The notes under the pieces are model-generated. The model was not told the origin of the DNA. It saw only the letters and a list, made by a program, of their open reading frames with translations, and did no database searches. The position numbers and the translations under genes are program-made. A stretch of 64,000 bases of DNA, from the NCBI RefSeq assembly GCF_019655855.1, contig NZ_BPFX01000019.1, positions 171,160-235,159 of the forward strand. Direction: 5' to 3'. Below are positions 10,607 to 22,600 of this stretch, in pieces; position 1 is the stretch's first letter, and each line of letters opens with the position of its first letter. Source of the stretch: Pseudomonas paralcaligenes. Its GTDB lineage: Bacteria > Pseudomonadota > Gammaproteobacteria > Pseudomonadales > Pseudomonadaceae.

Positions 10607-11214
10607 TCTTCCTCCGCCTGGTGCAGCAGCCCGAGCATGTGGCCGAGCTTGCCGACCTTGGTCGCCAGGTACTTGCGGTTGTGCGGGTTGTGCCCCGCCT
10701 CCAGCGCCCGGCGCTCGGCCACGCGCACGCCGATATCCTCCAGCGCCTTGACCTTGCGCGGATTGTTGGTCATCAGGTTGATGGCGCGGATGCCCAAATG
10801 ATCGAGCATCGGCTGGCAGATCGTGTAGTCGCGCTGGTCGGCGGCGAAGCCCAGGCGCTCGTTGGCCTCGACGGTGTCGGCGCCGCCGTCCTGCAGCTCG
10901 TAGGCGCGGATCTTGTTCAACAGGCCGATGCCACGGCCTTCCTGGCGCAGGTACAGCAGCACGCCACGGCCCTCGGCGGCGATGGCGCGCAGGGCGGCCT
11001 CGAGCTGGGCGCCGCAGTCGCAGCGCTGGCTGAACAGGGCGTCGCCGGTCAGGCACTCGGAGTGCAGGCGGCCCAGCACCGGCCGCCCGTCGGCGATGTC
11101 GCCCAGGGTCAGGGCCACATGCTCCTTGCCGCTCTCCTCGTCGAGGAAACCATGCATGGTGAAGACCGCGAAAGGCGTGGGCAGCTGGGAGGCGGCGACG
11201 AAGACGACGGACAC
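10603..11214 (-). CDS. ribA: GTP cyclohydrolase II
   Basis: A 203-residue enzyme that opens GTP to 2,5-diamino-6-ribosylamino-pyrimidinone phosphate, the first step of riboflavin synthesis. The zinc site is present as [14 protein letters not shown], and the catalytic region as [20 protein letters not shown]. The frame is open to 11349, but a GTG at 11214 gives [15 protein letters not shown], matching the known N-terminus of the Pseudomonas protein, and is preceded by AGGAG at a good distance. A second GTP-cyclohydrolase-like domain occurs in ribBA 4 kb upstream. Confidence 0.93.
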   Translation of the reverse strand: MSVVFVAASQLPTPFAVFTMHGFLDEESGKEHVALTLGDIADGRPVLGRLHSECLTGDALFSQRCDCGAQLEAALRAIAAEGRGVLLYLRQEGRGIGLLNKIRAYELQDGGADTVEANERLGFAADQRDYTICQPMLDHLGIRAINLMTNNPRKVKALEDIGVRVAERRALEAGHNPHNRKYLATKVGKLGHMLGLLHQAEEE

Positions 11215-11379
11215 CGGGTGCTCCTGTGAGGTTCGGCGGAAAGGGCCGCATTGTACCAGCCAGTGCGGCAGCCGGCGCAGCCTGAATTGTCGTCGATAAG
11301 GATCGAAAGGGCCGATCTGACGGGCAGATGCGCCATCTGCGAGTGGCATGGGAGCGCGGGGTGCGCCCCGCAGTTGGCG

Positions 11380-12030
11380 CTAGAGCTTGGATTCCAGTTG
11401 CAGCACGCCGTTTTCCTCGCGCCAGCGCACCCGGCTGAGGAAGCTCATGCCCAGCAGCACTTCGGTGGGCGAGTCACCCTCCAGCACCGCGCCCTCCACA
11501 CCGAGCACCTCGAGGCCGCCGATCTTGACGCTGTTCAGCTTGACCCGCCAGGCCTTGATATTGCCGCCGGCGGTGCTGGCCACCATGGGCCGGCCATCCA
11601 CCCGGTAGTCGAGGCCCAGACGGCGTGCCTGGCCCTCGTTCATCGCCACCGTGGTAGCGCCGGTGTCGACCAGGAACTGCACCGGGTGGCCGTCGATGGA
11701 ACCGGCCGCCCAGTAATGGTTGCCGGCGCCGCGGCTGATGCTGAACTGGGTCTTCTGCGATTCGGTCGGGCCGGCCTGGTTGTACTCGCGCGACAGCGCG
11801 TAACTGCGCTGCACACCCTCGATTTCCAGCACCGCGCCCTTGTTGTCGGCGCTCACCACCTTGACCCCGCCCGGCCCGGTCTGCCCGGCGCGTACCAGCT
11901 TGCGGTGGCCATCGACCAGCAGCACCGCGGCACCGGGGAACAGGCCGACCACCTGCACCTGGGGCTCGGCGTGCAGCTGCGGGGTCAGGGCCAGCAACAG
12001 GCCGGCGGCGAACAGCTCAAGGCGACGCAT
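11380..12030 (-). CDS. Retropepsin-like aspartic protease, periplasmic (TIGR02281 type)
   Basis: A 216-residue protein. An N-terminal signal peptide (MRRLELFAAGLLLALTPQLHA) is followed by an SH3-like segment. A single-lobed pepsin/retropepsin domain has the active site FLVDTGATTVAMNEGQARRLG and a flap-to-C-terminal motif VLLGMSFLSRV. Such proteins act as dimers in the periplasm or membrane; substrates are unknown. The start at 12030 overlaps the end of the solute-binding gene by 14 bases, so it belongs to the same operon. The open frame to 12102 lacks a signal sequence and is not used. Confidence 0.85.
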   Translation of the reverse strand: MRRLELFAAGLLLALTPQLHAEPQVQVVGLFPGAAVLLVDGHRKLVRAGQTGPGGVKVVSADNKGAVLEIEGVQRSYALSREYNQAGPTESQKTQFSISRGAGNHYWAAGSIDGHPVQFLVDTGATTVAMNEGQARRLGLDYRVDGRPMVASTAGGNIKAWRVKLNSVKIGGLEVLGVEGAVLEGDSPTEVLLGMSFLSRVRWREENGVLQLESKL

Positions 12031-12772
12031 CGGGTCTCTCCATGTCCTCGTCGAAGGGGTACTCCTGGGACCAGCGCCGGAAGATCGGCCGCAGGCTGCC
12101 ATCGCGCACCAGTTCGGTCATGCGCCGGTCATACAGCTCGGCCAGGGCACGCCCGCGCGCAGTATCGGCAAAGCCGACGTACAGCGGCAAGCGGGTCAGC
12201 GCCGTGATGCGAAAGCGTTCCGGCTGCGGCCCGCTTTCCTGCACGTCCGTGGCCTCGGTGATGGCGTCGATGTAGAAGTCGGCGTGACCCCGTTCGAGCA
12301 TGCCCAGGATGCCGGAACGCCGCTCGATCTCCTGGAAATTCAGCGGCCCCGGCAGGTATTTCTGGAAGCCGTAGCCACGCATCCAGGCCAGCCGGTACTT
12401 CTTCATGTCGTGCAGGTCGGGCACCGGCTGCTCCACGAGCCCGAGCGCCGCGATGAGGTCGGCGTCATACGGCCAGCGCGGGTAGACGACCTTGTCTTCG
12501 ACCTCGCCCAGGTAGGAACCCAGCCAGGCATCGGCCTCGCCGCGCTGCACCAGGCCGACCGAGCGGGTGTAGGGCACGTTGCGGTAGTCCACCCGCACCC
12601 CGGCTGGCTCGAACACCTTGCGCATGATTTCCCAGGCCATGCCGCTGCCATCGCGGTTGGTGTAGTCGGCCCAGTATTCGCTGACCAGCTGGACCTTGTC
12701 GGGCAGCGCCTGGCTCGCCTGGGCGGAGAGTCCGACCAGGCCGAGCAGCAACCCCAGCATCCACGCGCGCAT
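12017..12772 (-). CDS. Periplasmic solute-binding protein (extracellular solute-binding family 3)
   Basis: About 251 residues: a signal peptide (MRAWMLGLLLGLVGLSAQA) and a two-lobed type 2 periplasmic-binding fold. The opening VQLVSEYWADYTNRDGSGMAWEIMRKVF is typical of family 3 amino-acid-type binding proteins. No transport genes are next to it, so it may be a ligand sensor or orphan binding protein. Two starts are possible, ATG 12778 and ATG 12772; GAGGG lies 6 bases before the second and touches the first, so 12772 is preferred. It follows pgpA closely. Confidence 0.82.
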   Translation of the reverse strand: MRAWMLGLLLGLVGLSAQASQALPDKVQLVSEYWADYTNRDGSGMAWEIMRKVFEPAGVRVDYRNVPYTRSVGLVQRGEADAWLGSYLGEVEDKVVYPRWPYDADLIAALGLVEQPVPDLHDMKKYRLAWMRGYGFQKYLPGPLNFQEIERRSGILGMLERGHADFYIDAITEATDVQESGPQPERFRITALTRLPLYVGFADTARGRALAELYDRRMTELVRDGSLRPIFRRWSQEYPFDEDMERPDASP

Positions 12773-12786
12773 CCGCATCCCTCGGC

Positions 12787-13275
12787 TCAGGCCAGCCCCC
12801 ACACCAGCAGTTGCATGGCGACCCAGGCGAACACCCCGGCCAGCACATCGTCCAGCATGATGCCGATGCCACCGTGCACATGGCGGTCGATCCAGCGGAT
12901 GGGCCAAGGCTTGATGATGTCGAACAGCCGGAACACCAGAAAGCCTAGCAGCAACCACTGCCAGCCTTCCGGCACCAGCCAGAGGGTGATCCACATGCCG
13001 ACCATCTCGTCCCAGACGATGCCTTCGTGGTCGTGCACACCCATGTCCTCGGCCACCCGGCCGCACAGCCAGAAGCCGAACAGCATGGTCACGCCGAGCA
13101 TCAGCCAGTAGCCCCAGTCCGGCAGCATCTGCCACAGGGGAATGAAGGGGATGGCCACCAGCGAACCCCAGGTGCCCGGTGCCTTGGGCATGAGGCCGGA
13201 TCCGAAGCCGAAGGCGAGGAAATGCCAGGGGTTGCGCCAGACCTGCGGCGCCACTTTCACCAGTTCAGTCACCAC
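12787..13275 (-). CDS. pgpA: Phosphatidylglycerophosphatase A
   Basis: A 162-residue inner-membrane enzyme that removes phosphate from phosphatidylglycerophosphate to make phosphatidylglycerol. Family motifs are present: GFGSGLMPKAPGTWGSL near the N-terminus, DHEGIVWDEMVGMWI in the middle, and RLFDIIKPWPI followed by GIGIMLDDVLAG, with four hydrophobic segments. Tandem GTG codons at 13275 and 13272 are possible starts; both lie inside the end of thiL, so translation is coupled. The position after thiL is the usual Pseudomonas order. Confidence 0.92.
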   Translation of the reverse strand: MVTELVKVAPQVWRNPWHFLAFGFGSGLMPKAPGTWGSLVAIPFIPLWQMLPDWGYWLMLGVTMLFGFWLCGRVAEDMGVHDHEGIVWDEMVGMWITLWLVPEGWQWLLLGFLVFRLFDIIKPWPIRWIDRHVHGGIGIMLDDVLAGVFAWVAMQLLVWGLA

Positions 13276-14230
13276 GACTCCCGAAATGTTGATAGCCCGT
13301 CCTTGACGGCTCGTGGTGGCGGCCCTGGCCGTCCACCAGGCTCACGCCCTGTCCCGGCCGTGCCCGGCCGATCACCGCGGCCTCCGGCCATTGGGCCTGC
13401 AGCGCCGGCAGGAGTTCAGGCGGCAGGGTAAACGCCAGCCGGTAGTCGTCGCCACCGCCCAGCGCGCAGTCCGTCGCCGCCGTGCCGGCCAGCGCCCGCA
13501 GCGCCGGCGACAGCGGCAGGCGCTCCAGTTCGATTTCCAGGGCCAGTCCCGACGCGGCGGCGATATGGCCGCAGTCGGCCAGCAGGCCGTCGGAGATATC
13601 CAGCGCCGCCGTCGCCCGACCGCGCAGCCACTGCCCCAGGGCCAGCTGCGGCTCGGGCGCCCAGTAGCGTTGCAGCAGATAGTCGGCGTCGGCGCCCACG
13701 GCCGCCTGCCGGCCCAGCACCAGCGGCAGCGCGCCGGCGCCATCGCCCAGGCTGCCGCCGACGCAGAGCAGGTCGCCCGGCCGCGCGCCGGCCCGGGTCA
13801 GGGCCTGACCGGCCGGCACCTGGCCGAACACGGTGAGGGTCAGGCTCAGCGGACCGCGGGTGGTGTCGCCGCCGACCAGAGCGATGGCGCAGTGCCCGGC
13901 CATCTGCGAGAGGCCGCGGGCGAGGCCGTCCAGCCAGTCGGCGCGGGCATCGGGCAGGGTCAGGGCGAGGGTGAGGGCCAGCGGCTCGGCGCCCATGGCA
14001 GCAAGGTCGCTGACGTTGACCGCCAGCGCGCGCTGGCCGAGCAGGAAGGCATCGCAGGGGTCGGGGAAATGCACGCCAGCCACCAGGGTGTCGGTGGACA
14101 CGGCCAGCTGCATGCCGGGCGTCGGCTGCAACAGAGCGCAGTCGTCGCCGATGCCCAGCGCTACGCCCTCGGCCGCCTGCGCGCAGGGCGCGGCGGCGAA
14201 GTAGCGGCGGATCAGCTCGAACTCACCCAC
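13265..14230 (-). CDS. thiL: Thiamine-monophosphate kinase
   Basis: A 321-residue ATP-dependent kinase converting thiamine phosphate to thiamine diphosphate, the cofactor of Dxs encoded nearby. The N-terminus GEFELIRRYF, the metal motif GIGDDCALLQP, the STDTLVAGVHF segment, and GGDTTRG and DISDGLLAD are all in place. The start is GTG 14230. A 64-base spacer with a repeat separates it from nusB upstream. The gene ends inside the pgpA start. Confidence 0.93.
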   Translation of the reverse strand: MGEFELIRRYFAAAPCAQAAEGVALGIGDDCALLQPTPGMQLAVSTDTLVAGVHFPDPCDAFLLGQRALAVNVSDLAAMGAEPLALTLALTLPDARADWLDGLARGLSQMAGHCAIALVGGDTTRGPLSLTLTVFGQVPAGQALTRAGARPGDLLCVGGSLGDGAGALPLVLGRQAAVGADADYLLQRYWAPEPQLALGQWLRGRATAALDISDGLLADCGHIAAASGLALEIELERLPLSPALRALAGTAATDCALGGGDDYRLAFTLPPELLPALQAQWPEAAVIGRARPGQGVSLVDGQGRHHEPSRTGYQHFGSRGD

Positions 14231-14235
14231 GAAAC

Positions 14236-14279
14236 GCGCCCCTCTCCCTCTGGGAAAGGGGTTGGGGATGAGGGAACGC
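14236..14279. repeat. Dispersed hairpin repeat (CCCTCTCCC...GGGTTGGGGATGAGGG)
   Basis: The spacer between nusB and thiL carries CCCCTCTCCCTCTGGGAAAGG and GTTGGGGATGAGGG, which can fold as a hairpin. A close second copy (CCCTCTCCCTCTGGGAGAGGG then GTTGGGGTGAGGG) occurs at about 41021-41055 inside the repeat nest of the APE cluster. Its placement in the middle of an operon suggests an RNA processing or partial termination point. Confidence 0.7.
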
Positions 14280-14294
14280 CAGGCAGCCCATCCG

Positions 14295-14780
14295 TCAGCG
14301 CTTGTTGGCCTTGACTTCGGCCGCGCGCAGCTCCGGCGCCAGCTTGTCCAGCACGCCGTTGACGAACTTGTGCCCGTCGGTGGCGCCGAACACCTTGGCC
14401 AGCTCGATGCCCTCGTTGATCACTACCTTGTAGGGCACGTCGACGCGATCCTTCAGCTCCCAGGCGGACAGGCGCAGGATGGCCAGTTCGACCGGGTCCA
14501 GCTCGTCCAGCGGAATGCTCAGGAACGGCGCGAAAGACGCGTCCAGCTCCGGCTTCTGCCGGGCCACGCCGGTAAGGATCTCGTGGAAGTAGGCGCCGTC
14601 GACGCCGCTGAAGTCATTGTCGACGCGGAACTGCGCCTCGATCTCGTTCAGCGACTGGCCGGCCATGTGCCACTGGTACAGCGCCTGCATGGCCAGGCTG
14701 CGGGCCACGCGACGCTGCGCGATCTTGCCCTTGGCCTTGGGCTGCGGAGCGTCCTGGCTGTCGTCGTGATTCAGGCTCAC
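14295..14780 (-). CDS. nusB: Transcription antitermination factor NusB
   Basis: A 161-residue all-helical RNA-binding protein that, with NusE/S10, assembles on boxA for antitermination of ribosomal RNA operons. The core [14 protein letters not shown] and the C-terminal [24 protein letters not shown] with VLDKLA are the standard NusB signature. The start is GTG 14780, overlapping the ribH stop by three bases (GTGA), consistent with family length and coupling. The longer frame to 14963 is shadow sequence. Confidence 0.94.
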   Translation of the reverse strand: MSLNHDDSQDAPQPKAKGKIAQRRVARSLAMQALYQWHMAGQSLNEIEAQFRVDNDFSGVDGAYFHEILTGVARQKPELDASFAPFLSIPLDELDPVELAILRLSAWELKDRVDVPYKVVINEGIELAKVFGATDGHKFVNGVLDKLAPELRAAEVKANKR

Positions 14781-15253
14781 TTGGCCTCCAGGGCCGCCAG
14801 CAGGCTGACCATTTCCAGGGCGGACAGTGCGGCCTCGGCGCCCTTGTTGCCGGCCTTGGTGCCGGAGCGCTCGATGGCCTGCTCGATGGAATCGACGGTC
14901 AGCACGCCGAAGGCGACCGGCACACCGTATTCCATGGACACCTGGGCCAGGCCCTTGGTGCACTCGCCGGCGACGTATTCGAAGTGGGGGGTACCGCCAC
15001 GGATCACCGCGCCGAGGGCGATGATGGCGGCGAACTCGCCGCGCTGGGCGACCTTCTGGGTGACCAGCGGAATCTCGAAAGCGCCCGGGGCGCGGATGAC
15101 GGTGATGTCGCTTTCCTTCACGCCGTGGCGGACCAGAGCGTCGACGGCGCCGCTGACCAGGCTCTCGACGACGAAGCTGTTGAAGCGGCCAACCACCAGG
15201 GCGTATTTGCCTTGCGGCGCGATGAAGGTACCTTCGATGGTCTTCAGGGTCAT
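14777..15253 (-). CDS. ribH: 6,7-dimethyl-8-ribityllumazine synthase
   Basis: A 158-residue subunit of the icosahedral or pentameric lumazine synthase, which joins the pyrimidine intermediate to dihydroxybutanone phosphate. The motifs [49 protein letters not shown] and [15 protein letters not shown] are complete; the conserved His lies in [12 protein letters not shown] 15253 is the family start; the frame extends to 15310 without support. It is coupled to nusB downstream. Confidence 0.95.
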   Translation of the reverse strand: MTLKTIEGTFIAPQGKYALVVGRFNSFVVESLVSGAVDALVRHGVKESDITVIRAPGAFEIPLVTQKVAQRGEFAAIIALGAVIRGGTPHFEYVAGECTKGLAQVSMEYGVPVAFGVLTVDSIEQAIERSGTKAGNKGAEAALSALEMVSLLAALEAK

Positions 15254-15338
15254 GGGCGAGTCTCGGTTCGGATAAAGAGCCGGGGCGCCGCGGGGGCGCC
15301 CCGTAAACATAGGATATGAACGAAGGCCGCGGCGGGCC

Positions 15339-16418
15339 TCATTCAGCGGGCAGGTATTCTACAACTTCCAGATCGAAGCCGGATATGGCGTTGAACTTCA
15401 TCGGCGAGCTCATCAGGCGCATCTTGCGCACGCCCAGATCGCGCAGGATCTGCGAGCCGGCGCCGACGGTGCTGTAGGTCGCCGGGCTCGGCGTCGGCTG
15501 CTTGCCCAGGTGGGCCAGCAGCTCGGGGCCGGTGAGCGGGTTGCCGAGCAGCAGCACCACGCCGCTGCCGGCCTTCGCCACCTCGGACATGGCCGCGCGC
15601 AGGCTCCAGCGGCCCGGCTGCTTGACCAGGAACAGGTCGCGCAGCGGCTCCATGTTGTGCACCCGCACCAGGGTCGGTTCCTCGGCGCACACCTTGCCCA
15701 GGGTCAGGGCCATGTGCGCGGTGTTCTCCACGCCGTCGCGGTAGGTGACCAGGGTGAACTGGCCCAGTTCGGTATCCAGCGGCTGCTCGCTGACGCGCTC
15801 GACGGTGCGCTCGTGGATCAGCCGGTAGTGGATCAGGTCGGCGATGGTGCCGATCTTCAGGCCGTGCTCCTCGGCGAACTTCTCCAGCTCCGGGCGGCGG
15901 GCCATGGTGCCGTCGTCGTTCATCACCTCGCAGATCACCCCGGAAGGCTCGAAGCCGGCCATGCGCGCCAGGTCGCAGGCCGCCTCGGTGTGGCCGGCGC
16001 GGGCCAGCACGCCGCCGGGCTGGGCCATCAGCGGGAAGATGTGGCCGGGGCTGACGATATCGTCGGCCACCGCACTCTTGGCGACGGCGGCCTGCACGGT
16101 GCGCGCGCGGTCGGCGGCGGAGATGCCGGTGGTGACGCCCTCGGCGGCCTCGATGGAGACGGTGAACTTGGTGCCGAAGCCGGAGCCGTTGCGTGGCGCC
16201 ATCAGCGGCAGGTTGAGCGTCTCGCAGCGCTCGCGGGTCATCGGCATGCAGATCAGGCCGCGGGCGAAGCGGGCCATGAAGTTGATGTGCTCGGCGGTCA
16301 CGCATTCGGAGGCGATGATGACGTCACCCTCGTTCTCGCGGTCCTCGTCATCCATGAGGATGACCATCTTGCCGGCGCGGATGTCTTCGATCAGTTCTTC
16401 TGCGGTATTCAGGGCCAT
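15339..16418 (-). CDS. ribBA: 3,4-dihydroxy-2-butanone-4-phosphate synthase / GTP cyclohydrolase II-like fusion
   Basis: A 359-residue two-domain protein. The N-terminal RibB domain (about 1-200) shows [13 protein letters not shown], the metal and substrate loop, with [16 protein letters not shown] later. It converts ribulose 5-phosphate to the four-carbon riboflavin unit. The C-terminal RibA-like domain (about 205-359) lacks the zinc cysteine pattern CxxGDxxxxxRCDC seen in the free RibA, reading instead [23 protein letters not shown]. It is thus probably inactive as a cyclohydrolase, which fits the separate intact ribA 4 kb away. The start at 16418 is 11 bases after ribC. Confidence 0.93.
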   Translation of the reverse strand: MALNTAEELIEDIRAGKMVILMDDEDRENEGDVIIASECVTAEHINFMARFARGLICMPMTRERCETLNLPLMAPRNGSGFGTKFTVSIEAAEGVTTGISAADRARTVQAAVAKSAVADDIVSPGHIFPLMAQPGGVLARAGHTEAACDLARMAGFEPSGVICEVMNDDGTMARRPELEKFAEEHGLKIGTIADLIHYRLIHERTVERVSEQPLDTELGQFTLVTYRDGVENTAHMALTLGKVCAEEPTLVRVHNMEPLRDLFLVKQPGRWSLRAAMSEVAKAGSGVVLLLGNPLTGPELLAHLGKQPTPSPATYSTVGAGSQILRDLGVRKMRLMSSPMKFNAISGFDLEVVEYLPAE

Positions 16419-16429
16419 GGCGGCGCGTC

Positions 16430-17092
16430 TCACTTGTTCAGGTAGCCGTGTTCGGCCAGGAAGGCTTCGCTGATGCCGGACGAGCTGGGCTCGGCGGCCT
16501 TGTCGCCGAGCAGCAGGCGCTCCAGGTAGCGCGCCAGCAAGTCCACTTCGAGGTTGACCCGGCGCCCGGGGCGATAGTCGGCCATGATGGTCTCGACCAC
16601 GGTGTGCGGCACGATGGTCAGCTCGAACTCGGCGCCGTTGACCGCGTTGACCGTCAGGCTGGTGCCGTCGACGGTGATCGAGCCCTTGAGGGCGATGTAT
16701 TTCGCCAGCTCGCGCGGCGCGCGCACGGTGAACTGGATGGCACGGGCGTTTTCCTCGCGCTTGACGACCTCGCCGACCCCGTCGACATGGCCGCTGACCA
16801 GATGACCGCCCAGGCGGCTGGTCGGCGTCAGGGCCTTCTCCAGGTTGACCCGGCTGCCGGCCTTCAGCTCGACGAAAGCGGTACGGGTCAGGGTCTCGCG
16901 GCTGACGTCGGCCCAGAAGCCGTCGCCGGGCAACTCGACCGCGGTCAGGCACACGCCGTTGACCGCGATGCTGTCGCCCAGCTTGACGTCGCCGAGGTCC
17001 AGCTTACCGGTCTCGACGTAGACGCGCACGTCGCCGCCCTTGGGCGTCAGCGCACGGATGGTGCCGATGGATTCGATTATGCCGGTGAACAT
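16430..17092 (-). CDS. ribC: Riboflavin synthase, alpha chain
   Basis: A 220-residue trimeric enzyme that dismutates two lumazine molecules into riboflavin. The two homologous barrels are visible. The first starts [12 protein letters not shown] and holds [12 protein letters not shown]; the second contains [11 protein letters not shown] and [13 protein letters not shown]. The start ATG 17092 has only a weak GGGGGA ribosome site and sits within a short upstream reading frame (17077-17124) that has a strong AGGAG. It is the first gene behind the FMN riboswitch; ribD, normally just ahead of it, is absent. Confidence 0.95.
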   Translation of the reverse strand: MFTGIIESIGTIRALTPKGGDVRVYVETGKLDLGDVKLGDSIAVNGVCLTAVELPGDGFWADVSRETLTRTAFVELKAGSRVNLEKALTPTSRLGGHLVSGHVDGVGEVVKREENARAIQFTVRAPRELAKYIALKGSITVDGTSLTVNAVNGAEFELTIVPHTVVETIMADYRPGRRVNLEVDLLARYLERLLLGDKAAEPSSSGISEAFLAEHGYLNK

Positions 17093-17124
17093 GCGTCCCC
17101 CCGGTGAGCCTTGCAAAGCAGCAT
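17077..17124 (-). CDS. Possible 15-residue leader peptide overlapping the ribC start
   Basis: Immediately after a CCTGTTTT/AAAACAGG hairpin (17133-17153), an AGGAG lies 7 bases before ATG 17124. It opens a 15-codon frame, [15 protein letters not shown], that ends at 17077, 13 bases inside ribC in another frame. The peptide has no recognised function. Its ribosome site is much stronger than that of ribC, so ribosomes finishing it could reinitiate at ribC. Whether it is translated is not known. Confidence 0.4.
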   Translation of the reverse strand: MLLCKAHRGDACSPA

Positions 17125-17216
17125 GGATGATCTCCTGTTTTGGTCAAAAACAGGGCAATGCCGATCGATAGGGATTTTCGCGGGCGCAGCCGATGGCGCC
17201 CCGGAAGGGAATCCCG

Positions 17217-17363
17217 CTCTCTCTTTATCCGGACTATACCGTCGGCCCCGGAATCGCACCGGGTCTGCTTGACCTCGCGCGGCAGGTGCCGTGGCGAGCG
17301 CTCGCGGGCTAGGCCGAAGGCCATTACCGCCGGTGGGGAATCTCACCCCGCCCTGAGAACGTT
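17217..17363 (-). promoter_or_regulatory. FMN riboswitch (RFN element) upstream of ribC
   Basis: Read on the minus strand, the RFN signature is complete. It begins with ACGTTCTCAGGGCGGGGTG, then ATTCCCCACCGGCGGTAA, AGCCCGCGAGCG, GGTCAAGCAGACCCGGTG, TTCCGGGGCCGACGGTATAG and TCCGGATAAAGAGAG. The 125 bases between it and ribC form the expression platform and contain an 8-base perfect hairpin at 17133-17153 that includes part of the AGGAG site, suggesting control of translation start. It would shut down the riboflavin operon when FMN is plentiful. Confidence 0.95.
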
Positions 17364-17797
17364 ACGGCCACCGAGGTGGCCGCGCGTCTTTTTACCACAG
17401 TTGCCGGCACAAAGCAGCCACGCCCCTCAGACTCGCACCCTACGCACCCGGGATTACATGGCGCCCATACGCTCAGCCGGGAGACATGGTTAACAGGGCT
17501 CTTCGAATTGCTGCCGATAGCACTCTGACAGATGGACTTCATCACTCGGCCGCCCCCAATTCGCACGCTGTCATGCTGGACGATCACTCACGCATGCACG
17601 TCGCCTGGAGTCGTACGTTCAAGGCTGGTCGAGACGTTGCGCCGCCATGGCCTGCCGCCCCAACCAATTCACCTCATATGTCTCGCTTGCGACCCCGCGC
17701 CCGCCTCAGGTTAGAATCCGGCATGCACCGCGCGTCCCTGCGCGGCCGCTCTCTGCCTCACCACTCATCGCCGCCGCAAACGCCTGGAGCTCCGCCC
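17364..17797. other. Intergenic region between the FMN riboswitch and divergent nhaP2
   Basis: This 434-base stretch must contain the promoters of both the riboflavin operon (leftward) and nhaP2 (rightward). An open frame through it (from 17486) is an in-frame extension of nhaP2 with low-complexity residues and no membrane character, so it is not counted as coding. No repeat, RNA gene or clear promoter could be assigned by eye. It appears to be the join between two chromosomal neighbourhoods. Confidence 0.6.
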
Positions 17798-19540
<1,743 letters not shown>

Positions 19541-19613
19541 GAACCGGCCGGGCGCCGCTGAGGCGCCTGGCATATCATTAGCCGCAACTCGCCCACGGAC
19601 CGCATCCGCGACC

Positions 19614-22600
19614 ATGTCTTTCCTGCGCCCCTTGTTCACCACTCTGCTCATCGGCCTCTGCCTGACCGCCAATCCGCTCGCCGCCGCCGAACCGCCCACC
19701 TCCAAGGCGGTGCAGGAAAGCCTCGGCGCCCTGGCCGACCGCAAGCTGCCGGAGGCCGAGCAGAGCGAGATCAAGAACCAGCTCGAACAGACCCTGGTCC
19801 TGCTCGCGGCCCGTGACGAGAGCCAGCAGAAGCTCGAGGCGCTGAAGATCCAGCTGCGCGACGCCCCGCGCCTGACCGGCGAGGCCCAGCGCGAACTCGG
19901 CCGGTTGAAGAACCTGCCGCCGCTGAACGTGGCCACCCGCTATGGCTGGGCCAACGTCGAGCAGCTGGAACAGCAGCTCAACGAGCGCAGCGCCAAGCTC
20001 GGTAACTGGCAACAATCGCTGGCCGAGGCCAACAGCCTACTGATCACCGCGCAGACCCGCCCGGAGCGGGCCCAGGCCGAGATCAGCAGCAACCAGACCC
20101 GCACCCTGCAGATCAACGGCCTGCTCAAGGCCGGCAAGGAGGCCGGCAAGCCGCTGTCCGCCGAGCGCCGCGGCCAGCTCAACGCGGAGCTGGCGGCCCT
20201 CGAAGCGCAGACCGAACTGCGCCGCCAGGAGCTGGCCGGCAACAGCCTGTTGCAGGACCTCGGCAGCGCCCGCCACGAGCTGCTGCAGGAACGCATCCGC
20301 CGCCTCGACCAGGAAAACCTCGACCTGCAGGCGCTGATAAGCGAGAAGCGCCGGAAAAGCTCGCAGGAAACGGTCGCCGAGCTCTCCCGCGAGGCCGAAA
20401 AGGCCACCCCGGATAGCCTGGTGGCGAAGGAAAGCGCGATCAACCTGAAGATTTCCGACTACCTGCTGCGCGCCACCGACCGGCTCAACCAACTGACCCG
20501 GATGAACCTGGAGACCAAGCAGCAGCTCGACAACGTCAGCCAGGTCGACCAGGCCCTGGACGAGCAGATCGCCGTGCTCAAGGGCAGCCTGCTGCTGTCC
20601 AAGATCCTCTACGAGCAGAAACAGGCACTGCCCAAGCCCCAGGTGGACCGCGACCTGGCCGACGAGATCGCCGACATCCGCCTCTACCAGTTCGAGCTGA
20701 ACCAGGAGCGCGACAAGCTGGGCAACCTGCAGGGCTACGTCGACGACCTGCTCGCCGGCCAGCCCAAGGAGCAGGTGACACCCGAGCTGCGCAAGACGCT
20801 GCTGGACCTGGTCACCACCCGCAACGACCTGCTGCAGCACATGAACCGCGAGCTGAACGCGCTGCTCAACGAATCCATCACCCTGCAGCTCAACCAGAAG
20901 CAGCTGCAGGAAATGATCGGCACCCTGCGCGCCACGCTCGATGAACAGATGTTCTGGATTCCCAGCAACAGGCCCCTTGACCTGTCCTGGCTGGAGCAGC
21001 TGCCGCGCCAGCTGGAGCGCCAGCTGACCACCATGCCCTGGAGCGCCGGAGTGAGCGAACTGCGCGCCGGCCTGGTCGACCGCCCCTGGCTGTTCATTCC
21101 CCTGCTGCTGGTGATCGGCGCGCTGCTCTGGCGGCGCCGCTGGCTGTACGACAAGCTCCAAGCGCTGCACGAGGACATCGGCCACTACAAGCGCGACAGC
21201 CAGATGCACACGCCGCTGGCGATCCTGATCAACGTGCTGCTGGCCCTGCCGGTCACCCTTTTACTCGCCCTCTGCGGCGTCTCCCTGCTGCTCGACGCCC
21301 GTGGCCAGAACGCCACCCTCGGCAGCGCCCTGCTGGAGATGGCCCAGGCCTGGCTGGTGTTCTACACCCTCTACCGCATCCTCTCCCCGGGCGGCGTCGC
21401 CGAGCTGCACTTCCGCTGGCCGCGACCGCAGGTGGCGCTGCTGAACAAGCAGATCCGCCGCCTGGGCCTGGTGGTGATGGCCCTGGTGGCGGTGGTGACC
21501 GTCGCCGAGCACCAGCCACAGGCCCTGGCCGACGACGCCGTGGGCATCCTCGTGGTGATCACCGGCTATGCGCTGATGACGCTGATCCTCAGCAACCTGC
21601 TGCTGGCGGAGCCGATGCGCGAACAGACGCCGCCTTTCCGCCTGCTGGTCGGCATCGGCGTCACCCTGCTGCCGCTGGCCTTCATCGTCGCCGTCGGCTT
21701 CGGCTACTACTACACCTCGCTCAAGCTCACCGACCGCCTGATCAATACCCTCTACCTGCTGATCCTGGTGCTGCTGATCGAGGCCACCTTCGTCCGCGGC
21801 ATGGCCGTCGCCGCGCGCCGGCTGGCCTATGCGCGGGTGCTCGCCAAGCGCCAGGCGCAGACCAAGGAGAACGCCGAAGGCGACGAAGTGGTGGTCGAGG
21901 AGCCGGTGATGGACATCGAGCAGATCAACCAGCAGTCGCTGCGACTGATCCGCCTGGCCCTGCTCGGCGGCTTCATCGCCTGCATGTACCTGGTCTGGGC
22001 GGACCTGATCAGCGTGTTCGCCTACCTCGACCAGATCACCCTCTACCAGTACTCCGCCGGCACCGGCGCCAACGCCACGCAGATCCCCATCAGCCTGCTC
22101 GACGTGCTCGGCGCGCTGATCATCGCCGTCATCACCATCGCCCTGGCGGGCAACCTGCCCGGCCTGCTCGAAGTGCTGGTGCTGTCCAAGCTGAGGCTGG
22201 CCCAGGGCAGCGCCTACGCCACCACCACCCTGCTCTCCTACGCCATCGGCGGCCTCGGCTTCGTCGCCGCGCTGTCCACCCTCGGCGTCAGCTGGGACAA
22301 GCTGCAGTGGCTGGTGGCGGCGCTCTCGGTGGGCATCGGCTTCGGCATGCAGGCGATCTTCGCCAACTTCATCTCCGGCCTGATCCTGCTGTTCGAGCGG
22401 CCGATCCGCATCGGCGACCTGGTGACCATCGGCACCGTCACCGGCACGGTCAACCGCATCCGCATCCGCGCCACGCACATCACCGACAGCGACCGCAAGG
22501 AAGTGATCGTGCCGAACCAGACCATCCTCACCAGCCAGCTGATCAACTGGACCCTGACCGACACCGTCACCCGCATCGTGCTGGTCTACAACGTCAACCG

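Noticed and set aside
15339..15800. Second active GTP cyclohydrolase II
   Set aside because: The C-terminal half of RibBA lacks the zinc-binding cysteines seen in the free RibA, so only the RibB activity is likely.
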